Below are positions 1-7,318 of a stretch of 64,000 bases of DNA, one piece after another. The notes under the pieces were generated by a model, which saw only the letters and a list, made by a program, of their open reading frames with translations, did no database searches and was not told the DNA's origin. Numbering within the stretch: position 1 is the first letter of the stretch; every line of letters starts with the position of its first letter. Source of the DNA: CAYNLK01 sp964398055 (GTDB lineage Bacteria; Chloroflexota; Anaerolineae; 4572-78; J111); contig CAYNLK010000010.1 of the NCBI GenBank assembly GCA_964398055.1, positions 108,816 through 172,815 of the forward strand, written 5' to 3'. The translations under genes and the position numbers were made by a program.

Positions 1-1
1 G

Positions 2-406
2 GTAGCAGATTACATCGAAACGGGAAAAGTGAAGTACGTGGTGTATCATTACAACTTGGGTCGGCCGGAGATGGCCCTGGCCACCGAAGCGGCCTGGTGC
101 GCCCAGGATCAGGGCAAATTTTCTGAATACCGGCACGCCCTGTTTGAAAATCAGGGCCGGCTTGCTTACGACCAGGCTTCATTAGTCGATCTGGCCGCCC
201 GCACCGGACTGGATCAAACTGCCCTGGCCCAATGCCTGGCCAACAGAACCCATCGCGCCGACGTTGAGAGCGCCCGGCAGGCTGCGGTTAACCAGGGCGT
301 TACTGCGACGCCGACGTTCTTCATCAATAATCAGCGGGTGCAAGGGAATCAACCCTATAATATTTTCCAAAGAACCATCGATCAGGAGTTGGCGCTGGCT
401 CAATGA
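2..406 (+). CDS. DsbA-like thioredoxin-fold protein, 5'-truncated by window edge
   Basis: The frame is open from the first bases, so the start and probably the N-terminal CxxC lie outside the window. The visible 134 residues contain an all-helical insertion followed by the hallmark cis-proline loop (TATPTFFINN) and a C-terminal helix, as in the DsbA/DSBA-like family (COG1651) of extracytoplasmic thiol oxidoreductases. The stop overlaps the start of the VKOR gene by 4 bases, indicating translational coupling. VKOR proteins reoxidise DsbA-type partners, so the two probably form one disulfide-generating module. The GTG at 29 is internal to the domain and is not the true start. Confidence 0.85.
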   Translation, partial: VADYIETGKVKYVVYHYNLGRPEMALATEAAWCAQDQGKFSEYRHALFENQGRLAYDQASLVDLAARTGLDQTALAQCLANRTHRADVESARQAAVNQGVTATPTFFINNQRVQGNQPYNIFQRTIDQELALAQ

Positions 407-891
407 GCGCTATTACTGCCAGGTTAAAACTAATTGCTGTTGATTGGACCCAGACCGTGATGATTTTATTGACTCTGGCGGGTTTGGGCGTCTCGCTCTA
501 CCTGATGTGGGGCTACACTGCTCCCGGCGCCACGCTGGCCTGCGGCAGTTCCCAGGGCTGTGACACTGTCAAAAATAGTGTTTACGCCAACTTAATGGGC
601 ATCCCTCTACCGATCCTCGGCCTGGTCTCATATTTGGGGCTGCTACTGTTGCTGCTGGTCCAGAATCAAGCATCTGTCACCGCCAGAGGTTGGTCAGCGC
701 ACATTGCCCTGGCCATATTTGGCTTTTCGCTGGCAGGTGTGTTATATTCGGCCTATCTAACCTACATAGAGTTATTTGTTATTTATGCTGTTTGCCGCTG
801 GTGTGTCGCCTCGGCCATCATTATGGTCGCTATATTTGTATTGTCAATCATTAACCTGCGCAGTCAAAATCAATCTTATATTGAGGGATAA
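403..891 (+). CDS. Vitamin K epoxide reductase (VKOR) family membrane protein
   Basis: A 162-residue membrane protein with four predicted transmembrane segments (about 19-37, 65-87, 99-125 and 128-151). It has the VKOR cysteine pattern: a loop pair C47 and C53 and an active-site CRWC at 131-134 at the start of the last helix. In bacteria VKOR passes electrons from DsbA-like proteins to quinone, replacing DsbB. The gene overlaps the DsbA-like gene by 4 bp and is followed 2 bp later by a small Cys4 protein, so the three look like one transcript. Confidence 0.88.
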   Translation: MSAITARLKLIAVDWTQTVMILLTLAGLGVSLYLMWGYTAPGATLACGSSQGCDTVKNSVYANLMGIPLPILGLVSYLGLLLLLLVQNQASVTARGWSAHIALAIFGFSLAGVLYSAYLTYIELFVIYAVCRWCVASAIIMVAIFVLSIINLRSQNQSYIEG

Positions 892-893
892 TC

Positions 894-1172
894 ATGGCCA
901 CAAGAATCATTTGCCGAGCAACCGAATGCATTTTCAACGATAATAAAACCTGCACGTCAGAAGAGATCGTTTATGATCCGGAGGAAGGTTGCTTAACTTT
1001 TGAAGTGTTGGAAGATTTGGTAGACCTGGAAGAAGAAGATTGGGAAGATGAAGAATTGATTGATGAAGATGAAGATTTGGGTTGGGACGAGGATGAAGAT
1101 ATCTTCCTTGATGAGGATTTGGAAGAAGATTTAGAAGAGGAAGAAGAAGATGACGATAAATGGAGGCTCTAA
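894..1172 (+). CDS. Small Cys4 (DUF1540-like) protein with acidic tail
   Basis: A 92-residue protein whose first 40 residues hold four cysteines at 7, 12, 20 and 33 spaced as in small metal-binding DUF1540-like domains. Residues 43-92 are almost entirely Asp/Glu with a few aromatic residues and are predicted disordered. It starts 2 bp after the VKOR stop and is followed by an intrinsic terminator, so it is the last gene of that operon. The function is not known. A metal-binding or redox accessory role is only a guess from its neighbours. Confidence 0.7.
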   Translation: MATRIICRATECIFNDNKTCTSEEIVYDPEEGCLTFEVLEDLVDLEEEDWEDEELIDEDEDLGWDEDEDIFLDEDLEEDLEEEEEDDDKWRL

Positions 1173-1223
1173 GTAGCCTTAATCACCATTTCTATTATCC
1201 GAACCGTTCACCGATCATAACTA

Positions 1224-1258
1224 GAGCCAGTGGCATCGTCTGCCCTGGCTCATTTTTT
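1224..1258 (+). terminator. Intrinsic terminator of the dsbA-like/VKOR operon
   Basis: A 7-bp GC-rich stem (GAGCCAG with CTGGCTC, 14-nt loop) is followed by A and six T residues, 50 bp downstream of the acidic protein. Confidence 0.7.
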
Positions 1259-1311
1259 AAGTTCAGTTTATTTGCAGGCTCATCGTGGCTTAGAAAGGTG
1301 GGATAGCGTTG

Positions 1312-3291
1312 ATGTCCAGGCAAACCGTAGACCTATTGCTAACCAATGGTTATCTGGTGACAATGAATAGCCAGACTGATTTATACCCTCGCGGCGGCAT
1401 CGCTATCTTGGGAGATCAAATTGTGGCCGTCGGCCCCAGCCAGGAAATTGAAGCTCAATTTGACGCGCCTACAATTATCGACTGCCGGCAGTGCCTCATC
1501 AGCCCTGGCCTGATCAATGCCCATACCCACGCCCCGATGACGCTCTTGCGCGGCCTGGCCGACGATCTGCGGCTGGATGTTTGGCTGTATGGCTATATGA
1601 TGCCGGTGGAGCGAGAATTCGTTAACCAAAGCTTTTGTTATACCGGCGCTCTCCTGGCCTGCGCCGAAATGATCCGTTCCGGGATCACCACCTTTTGCGA
1701 TATGTATTACAACGAACACGAGGTTGCCCGGGCCACCGTCGAGGCCGGCATGCGGGCCATCCTGGCCCAAACCATTCTCAAATTCCCCTCACCCGACGCC
1801 ACCAACTACGATGAAAGCCTGGATTATTGCCGCCATTTTATTGAGCAGTGGCTCGGCCATCCCCTGATTATCCCGGCGGTTGGACCCCATGCGCCCTACA
1901 CCGCCACCCCGGATATGCTCCAAAACTGTGTCGGCCTGGCCACGGAATATGATGTCCCGTTGCATATCCACATTGCCGAAACCGCGCTTGAACAGGAGAA
2001 CAGCCGGAACCATTACGGTGTCACCGTGGTGCCCTGGCTGGAACAATTCGACCTTTTTAAGGCCAAAGTCATCGCTGCCCACTGCGTTCACCTGGCTGAA
2101 AACGAAATGCGCACCCTTCACCGCCACCGGGCCGGGATAGCCCACTGTCCCAGCAGCAATCTCAAACTGGCCAGCGGCACAGCCCCCGTCCAAAGACTGG
2201 TCGACCTGGGCCTGCACGTCGGCATCGGCACCGACGGCGCGGCCTCGAACAACGATTTGGATATGTTCGAGGAGGCCCGCCTGGCCGCTTTCCTCCAAAA
2301 AGGCGTTTTTGGCGACCCAACCCTGCTGCCGGCCAAAACCGTCTGGGGACTGGTGACTATTGAGGGCGCCCGGGCCCTGCACATCGACCACCTGACCGGC
2401 TCGCTGGAACCCGGCAAAAAGGCCGACCTGGCCGTCATCTCGGCCGACCAAACGCACCAACTGCCCCGCTTTGCCCGCGACCCGGAAGCTGTTTACTCCC
2501 AACTGGTCTATGCCACCAAGTCAACCGACGTGCGGGACGTGATTGTCAACGGCCGGATTTTGATGCGCAATCGGGAGTTGCTGACCCTGAATGAGGCTGA
2601 CATTGCCAGCCAGGCCAACCAGATTGCCACCCAGATCGATGCTTTTCTGATCGCCCGCGAAGGCAATGTTCTCTCCAAGCTGCTGGCGATCAGCGCCGAT
2701 TTCATTCCTCAGGAAACTTTCGAAATCCAGGTCAAGATTCGCCTGGCAGAACCGCTTGATCTGGAGGCCACCCTGCCGGCCGCCGGCCTCCAGCCCTTTC
2801 GCCACTCGATCAGAGACCAGTACGATACCTATTTCACCTTTGCCGATGACGAAACCGGCCGGCTACGCTTCCGCGAAGATGAAATCAAAGATGCCTATGG
2901 CCGCCTGAAGGAAACCTACTACACTATGACCCTGATGGGTCCGACTCGCGAAAAAGAATATGAAAACTCAATTCTGCTGACTCGGGCCCGTTACACCGCC
3001 TCGGTCAGCCATAGCCTGCGCTTTTATCGAGAGTACTTCAAGCCGGTGGCCGAGCAAGAAGTGGTCAAACATCGCCGCCGCTGCCACCTGCTGTATAAAG
3101 AGACCGATTTCGCCATCAATCAGGATCAACTGGTCAGCCAGCCGCGGGGCGTTTTTCTGGAGATCAAAAGCCGCACCTGGTCGGCCAAAGACGCCCTGTA
3201 CAAAGCCGAGTTGATTGGCGAGTTATTGGAGCAGCTTGGGGTTGAGTCGGCAGGTCAACTCAAGGTTGAGTACGTCGATATGGACGCATAG
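1312..3291 (+). CDS. Amidohydrolase (MTA/SAH-deaminase-like) fused to a CYTH-like domain
   Basis: Residues 1 to about 440 form a metal-dependent amidohydrolase of the TrzN/ATZ/MtaD group: an HTH metal motif near residue 72, then HIHIAE, AHCVHL and GTDGAASNN, which supply zinc ligands and the catalytic Asp. This group deaminates methylthioadenosine, S-adenosylhomocysteine or related substrates. Residues about 465-659 form a second domain rich in alternating charged strands (RLRFREDEIKD, FLEIKSRTW) typical of CYTH triphosphate-tunnel proteins. Family members normally stop at 430-450 residues, so the fusion is unusual. ATG 1312 is preferred over TTG 1309 because AAGGTGG lies about 10 bp upstream. 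The exact substrate is unknown. Confidence 0.82.
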   Translation: MSRQTVDLLLTNGYLVTMNSQTDLYPRGGIAILGDQIVAVGPSQEIEAQFDAPTIIDCRQCLISPGLINAHTHAPMTLLRGLADDLRLDVWLYGYMMPVEREFVNQSFCYTGALLACAEMIRSGITTFCDMYYNEHEVARATVEAGMRAILAQTILKFPSPDATNYDESLDYCRHFIEQWLGHPLIIPAVGPHAPYTATPDMLQNCVGLATEYDVPLHIHIAETALEQENSRNHYGVTVVPWLEQFDLFKAKVIAAHCVHLAENEMRTLHRHRAGIAHCPSSNLKLASGTAPVQRLVDLGLHVGIGTDGAASNNDLDMFEEARLAAFLQKGVFGDPTLLPAKTVWGLVTIEGARALHIDHLTGSLEPGKKADLAVISADQTHQLPRFARDPEAVYSQLVYATKSTDVRDVIVNGRILMRNRELLTLNEADIASQANQIATQIDAFLIAREGNVLSKLLAISADFIPQETFEIQVKIRLAEPLDLEATLPAAGLQPFRHSIRDQYDTYFTFADDETGRLRFREDEIKDAYGRLKETYYTMTLMGPTREKEYENSILLTRARYTASVSHSLRFYREYFKPVAEQEVVKHRRRCHLLYKETDFAINQDQLVSQPRGVFLEIKSRTWSAKDALYKAELIGELLEQLGVESAGQLKVEYVDMDA

Positions 3292-3303
3292 GTAGCGGGA
3301 GAC

Positions 3304-4554
3304 TCACTGGGGACACACCACAATTCGGAAACCGAGGCTGGGTAAACTAAGCTGCGGCTGGAGGCGGTAACGGTAGCTGCAGCGGGTCAGCCGCGGCGGA
3401 TTATTAAAGGTCAGCCCCCGGACTACCCGGGCCTGTTTACCGCCAGGCTCCTCCCGGCCATCGCCCGGATCGTAGGGATAGGGACGGTAGGCGCTGCGAG
3501 TCCACTCCCACACGTTCCCGGCTATGTCGGCGCAACCATACGGGCTGTCAGCCTGAGGTGAATAGGACCCTACCGGGGTGGCGCAGTCGAAATTCACTAA
3601 CTCCGTCGTGGGCGGTTGATTGCCCCAGGGGTAGCGCCGCCCGTCTACGCCGCGGGCGCCTTTCTCCCACTCGGCCTCACTGGGCAGGGTCACCTCCAGG
3701 CCGCTTTGCTCACTCAGCCAGCGACAATAGGCCAGCGCCTCGGCCCAACTCACGTTCCCCACCGGGTAGTTCTCATAACCGCTTTTGAATTCGACTTTAG
3801 CCGGGCGAAAACCGCTTCTTTCTACAAACGCCTGAAAACCGCCATATGTAACCGGATAACGACCCAGCCAGTAACCGGCCAGTGAAACCCGGTGTTGGGG
3901 CTGTTCATTCAACTCCGCCAATTCATCAACCGCCGGGTCGCTGCCCATCAAAAACGGTCCCAATGGAATGTAAACCACCGGCTGCCCCAACAGATAAGAC
4001 AGGTAGACCTCAGCGCCTCGATGCAGCGTTGACCTGGGCTGCAAAGACAGCAGCATCACATAATTCTTAACAACCTCGCCCATATTGAACAAAGTGTCCA
4101 GAGCCAGCCCGGCCACCGCGGCATCATGATCGGTCGCCAGCCAGAGCAAAGGATCAATCGTCGCCTGGTCGTGACCGGTGCTCCTGACTCGCCTGGTCTG
4201 GCTGGGCCGGTTGATTTGCCTGGGCCGGGCCGATTCGAACGGCTGATCGACCAGGAGAGCAGGCGGAGAGGCGTCGGCCTCTGGCGCGGCCAGCGCAGAC
4301 TCAGCCGGGGCTCCAACCAACTTCCCGTCGCTGGCCGCTGGCAGCGACGGCAGAGGTTGATCGTCAACCAAAGTGGCCGATTCTCCGACCCGGTCAGGGG
4401 CAGTTGAGTCAGAGAACAAGCCCGCCAGGTCATTACCTATCTGCTCCCCATTGCCAGCCGGGGCTGACTCTGGCTGGTCGGACACTTTTATAGAGTCGGC
4501 CACCTCGGCCAACAGCCTGTCCAGCCGCTTTCTTAGGGCTTTGTTAGCGGCCAT
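3304..4554 (-). CDS. SUMF1/FGE-like (formylglycine-generating enzyme) domain protein
   Basis: A 416-residue protein. The first 140 residues are low-complexity (Ala, Pro, Asp, Ser) and the C-terminal 230 form an FGE-sulfatase fold: IPLGPFLMGSD, LPSEAEWEKGAR, AGNVWEWTRS and a final GFRIVV. True formylglycine-generating enzymes carry a copper-binding cysteine pair before the YRYR motif. Only one cysteine is present here (RCSYRYR), so it is more likely a structural, ligand-binding or EgtB-like relative than an active sulfatase-maturing enzyme. It overlaps the upstream parA by 11 bp, so the two are translationally coupled. Confidence 0.82.
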   Translation of the reverse strand: MAANKALRKRLDRLLAEVADSIKVSDQPESAPAGNGEQIGNDLAGLFSDSTAPDRVGESATLVDDQPLPSLPAASDGKLVGAPAESALAAPEADASPPALLVDQPFESARPRQINRPSQTRRVRSTGHDQATIDPLLWLATDHDAAVAGLALDTLFNMGEVVKNYVMLLSLQPRSTLHRGAEVYLSYLLGQPVVYIPLGPFLMGSDPAVDELAELNEQPQHRVSLAGYWLGRYPVTYGGFQAFVERSGFRPAKVEFKSGYENYPVGNVSWAEALAYCRWLSEQSGLEVTLPSEAEWEKGARGVDGRRYPWGNQPPTTELVNFDCATPVGSYSPQADSPYGCADIAGNVWEWTRSAYRPYPYDPGDGREEPGGKQARVVRGLTFNNPPRLTRCSYRYRLQPQLSLPSLGFRIVVCPQ

Positions 4555-5305
4555 TGGACATCAACTCCCTGGCCAGCGCCCGGTACTGTTGAGCGCCCCG
4601 GGTGTCGGGGGCATACTGGGTAATCGGTTGACCAAAGGCTGGGCTTTCCTTTAATTTTGTATCCACTTCAATAATGGTTTTGAAGAGCACCCCGCTCAAG
4701 TGTTGCTGCATTCGGCCTAAAATGAGGCGACAAATCTTGTTGCGCCGGTCGTACATGGTCACCAACAGCCGGTACGTTAGACAGGAGTTGGTTTTGGCCT
4801 GCACCAGCCTGGCCAGCTTGATGATTCGTTGCAGCGATTGGGCGGCGTAATATTCACATTGCACCGGGATGATCAGCAAATTGGCGGCGGTCAGGGCGTT
4901 CAAGGTCAGCGTACTCACGGACGGCGGGCAATCAATCAAAACGATCTGGTAATAATCGTTGAGCGCCTCCAGCCCGCGCCGCAATTGAAACTCATACTCT
5001 GCCTGCCGGTAGAGCAGCTTGTCGACCAGGGCCAGACTCTGGTTAGACGGGACAATATCCAGGTCAAACACGGCGCTTTCCCGGCTCACGCTCAACAAGG
5101 AGCTATTCCCCAGCAGCGCGTCGGCGATGGTCCGGTGCAGGTGATTGGGGTCTAAGCCGAGGGAGAGAGTCAGGTGGGCTTGCGGGTCCAGGTCGACCAG
5201 CAAAACGCTGTAGCCCAATTCAGCCAGGCAGGCCCCCAACGACAAACAGGTGGTTGTTTTGGCCACCCCCCCTTTTTGGTTGTTGACAACAATGGTCGTA
5301 ACCAT
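4544..5305 (-). CDS. ParA/Soj-family ATPase (orphan)
   Basis: A 253-residue deviant Walker-A ATPase: KGGVAKTTT at about 11-19, Walker A' VDLDPQAH at 38-45 and Walker B VLIDCPPS at about 122-129. ParA proteins form ATP-dependent dimers on DNA or membranes and position cargo. No parB and no parS-like site is adjacent; the downstream partner is the overlapping SUMF-domain gene. This suggests positioning of something other than a chromosome origin, but that is inference. Confidence 0.88.
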   Translation of the reverse strand: MVTTIVVNNQKGGVAKTTTCLSLGACLAELGYSVLLVDLDPQAHLTLSLGLDPNHLHRTIADALLGNSSLLSVSRESAVFDLDIVPSNQSLALVDKLLYRQAEYEFQLRRGLEALNDYYQIVLIDCPPSVSTLTLNALTAANLLIIPVQCEYYAAQSLQRIIKLARLVQAKTNSCLTYRLLVTMYDRRNKICRLILGRMQQHLSGVLFKTIIEVDTKLKESPAFGQPITQYAPDTRGAQQYRALARELMSNGR

Positions 5306-5583
5306 ACCAATCTGAATCGCTTACTTCCCAATCGCCTAAACTGAGAGAAGAAATGAGCTTGGGTCACCAATTCCGGGACCGGAGGCAATGAGACCAAGAA
5401 AACGAGGTAAAGAAAGTATAACTTCAATCCAGCATAATACCAAGTGACTCGTTTGTCAATCGGTTCGATAATTCGGTTTACTGGGTTCTTACTCAGGCAT
5501 CGATGTTAACAAAATATATGTAAATATTATAGATTGTTTAATTTATTTAATTTGGATATTGCAATTATTCTATCGAATATTAG
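5306..5583. other. AT-rich divergent intergenic region
   Basis: This stretch between divergent parA and the lyase operon is much more AT-rich than the flanking genes, notably 5490-5583 with runs such as AATTTATTTAATTTGG. No coding frame, RNA fold or repeat was recognised. It presumably holds control regions for both directions, with an Lrp-type regulator site a candidate because an lrp-like gene ends the rightward operon. Confidence 0.4.
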
Positions 5584-5612
5584 TTGACAAATAGAGTTGG
5601 CGGTGATAGGAT
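5584..5612 (+). promoter_or_regulatory. Sigma70-like promoter of the lyase/dehydrogenase operon
   Basis: TTGACA at 5584-5589 and TAGGAT at 5607-5612 are separated by 17 bp. The predicted transcript begins near 5619, leaving a leader of about 90 nt before the Shine-Dalgarno AAGGAGGAG. The -35 box coincides with an in-frame TTG, which argues against translation starting upstream of 5710. Confidence 0.7.
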
Positions 5613-5709
5613 ATTCAGGAACAACTTTGTTGCCACATTGCCTCATCTGAGCAGCACCATCACCAGCATATTGGGTCGCAAAACTCATAACAGCTCAAAG
5701 GAGGAGCTT

Positions 5710-7140
5710 ATGTCCCACCCAATCCCCCAGACGATGGGCCAGCAGTTCGGCCGCCGTTCCTGGGCCGAACCGTGGAAGATCAAGATGGTCGAGCCGATTC
5801 GCCTGGCCAGCCGGGCCGAACGGGAGCGAGCCATTCAAGAAGCGGGCTACAACACCTTTCTGCTGCGCTCAGAGGATGTCTACATCGACTTGCTGACCGA
5901 CAGCGGTACCAGCGCCATGAGCGACCGGCAATGGGCCGGCATGATGCTGGGCGACGAAGCTTACGCCGGTAGCCGCAACTTCTACCATTTGGAAGAGGCG
6001 GTTCAGCGTTACTACGGTTACAAATATCTGGTCCCCACCCACCAGGGCCGCGGGGCTGAACATCTCATCAGCCAGGTGCTCATCAAACCCGGCCACACCA
6101 TCCCCGGCAACATGTACTTCACCACCACCCGGCTGCACCAGGAGCTGGCCGGCGGCGTCTTTGTGGACGTCATTATCGACGAAGCCCACGACCCGGCCAG
6201 CCTCCACCCCTTCAAAGGCAATGTTGATCTGGACAAGCTAGAAACCCTGATCAAGCGGGTCGGCCCGGCTAAAATTCCTTATGTCAGCCTGGCCGGCACG
6301 GTCAATATGGCCGGCGGCCAGCCGGTCAGCATGGCCAATGTGCGGGCCTTACGCGAATTATGTGACCGCTACGGTCTGCGTATCTACCTCGACGCTACCC
6401 GCATGGCTGAAAACGCCTTCTTCATCCAGGAGCGGGAAGAAGGTTATGCCAACAAGTCGATTGCTGAGATTTTGAAAGAATTTTGCAGTTACACCGACGG
6501 CGCCTGGATGAGCGCCAAAAAGGATCACCTGGTCAACATCGGCGGTTGGCTGGCCGTGAACGATCCGGATGTGTTCGACCAGGTCCGTAATATGGTGGTG
6601 ATTTACGAGGGGCTGCACACCTATGGCGGCATGGCCGGCCGCGATATGGAAGCCCTGGCCATCGGCATTAGCGAAGCGGTTGAGGACGACCATATCCGGG
6701 CCAGGGTAGGGCAAGTGCGGTATCTGGGTGAACTGCTGACCGACTGGGGCATTCCGTTGGTCCAACCCATCGGCGGCCACGCCATCTTTCTAGACGCCAA
6801 ACGCATTTACGCCCACCTGCCGCAGGATCAGTTCCCGGCCCAAACCCTGGCCGCCGAACTTTACCTGGACTCCGGCGTCCGGGCGATGGAGCGCGGTATT
6901 GTCAGCGCCGGTCGCGACCCGGAAACAGGCGCTCATCGCTACCCGTCCCTGGAGCTGGTCCGGCTAACCATCCCCCGCCGGGTCTACACCCAGGCCCATA
7001 TGGACGTGGTCGCCGAAGCGGTCAAGGCCGTCTATGACGTGCGAGAGCGGACCCAAGGCTTGAAGCTGGTCTACGAGCCAAAATACCTGCGCTTCTTCCA
7101 GGCTCGCTTTGAGCGGTTAGGGGAGGAAATTAGGTATTAA
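5710..7140 (+). CDS. tpl: Tyrosine phenol-lyase-like beta-eliminating lyase
   Basis: A 476-residue PLP enzyme of the tryptophanase/tyrosine phenol-lyase family. The PLP lysine is in SAKKDHLVNIGG at about 268-279. Several features favour tyrosine phenol-lyase over tryptophanase: YFTTTR at 136-141 (tryptophanase has Asp where TPL has its key Thr), SGVRAMERGIVSAGR, and RFFQARF near the C-terminus containing the substrate-pocket Phe. The reaction would be cleavage of L-tyrosine to phenol, pyruvate and ammonia. ATG 5710 follows a strong AAGGAGGAG. It heads an operon with a dehydrogenase and an Lrp regulator, fitting amino-acid fermentation. Tryptophanase activity cannot be excluded. Confidence 0.85.
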   Translation: MSHPIPQTMGQQFGRRSWAEPWKIKMVEPIRLASRAERERAIQEAGYNTFLLRSEDVYIDLLTDSGTSAMSDRQWAGMMLGDEAYAGSRNFYHLEEAVQRYYGYKYLVPTHQGRGAEHLISQVLIKPGHTIPGNMYFTTTRLHQELAGGVFVDVIIDEAHDPASLHPFKGNVDLDKLETLIKRVGPAKIPYVSLAGTVNMAGGQPVSMANVRALRELCDRYGLRIYLDATRMAENAFFIQEREEGYANKSIAEILKEFCSYTDGAWMSAKKDHLVNIGGWLAVNDPDVFDQVRNMVVIYEGLHTYGGMAGRDMEALAIGISEAVEDDHIRARVGQVRYLGELLTDWGIPLVQPIGGHAIFLDAKRIYAHLPQDQFPAQTLAAELYLDSGVRAMERGIVSAGRDPETGAHRYPSLELVRLTIPRRVYTQAHMDVVAEAVKAVYDVRERTQGLKLVYEPKYLRFFQARFERLGEEIRY

Positions 7141-7300
7141 TAGGTATTAAAAGGAGATTAGAGATTAGGTAATGGGGAGATTAGAGATTAAGCGATGAGG
7201 AGATTAGAGATTCCTCTTAAATCTCCGAGCCTCCAATCGCCGAATCTCCAATCTCCCAATCTCCAATCTCCAATCTCCCAATCTCCAACCCCCGGCATTA
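7131..7300. repeat. Degenerate heptamer array with inverted arm (GAGATTA / AATCTCC)
   Basis: Starting at the tpl stop codon (TAGGTATTAA occurs twice), units related to GAGATTA are repeated from about 7152 to 7213. They are followed from about 7218 to 7290 by reverse-complement units AATCTCC. The two arms could fold into a long imperfect hairpin between tpl and the dehydrogenase gene. Confidence 0.75.
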
Positions 7301-7318
7301 GTTCAAGGAGGAACTATT

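Noticed and set aside
3304..4554. Active formylglycine-generating enzyme
   Set aside because: Only one of the two cysteines needed before YRYR is present and no sulfatase gene lies nearby.
5584..5709. N-terminal extension of the lyase starting at TTG 5584
   Set aside because: The TTG is the -35 box of a good promoter, and the ATG at 5710 has a strong ribosome site and matches the family start.
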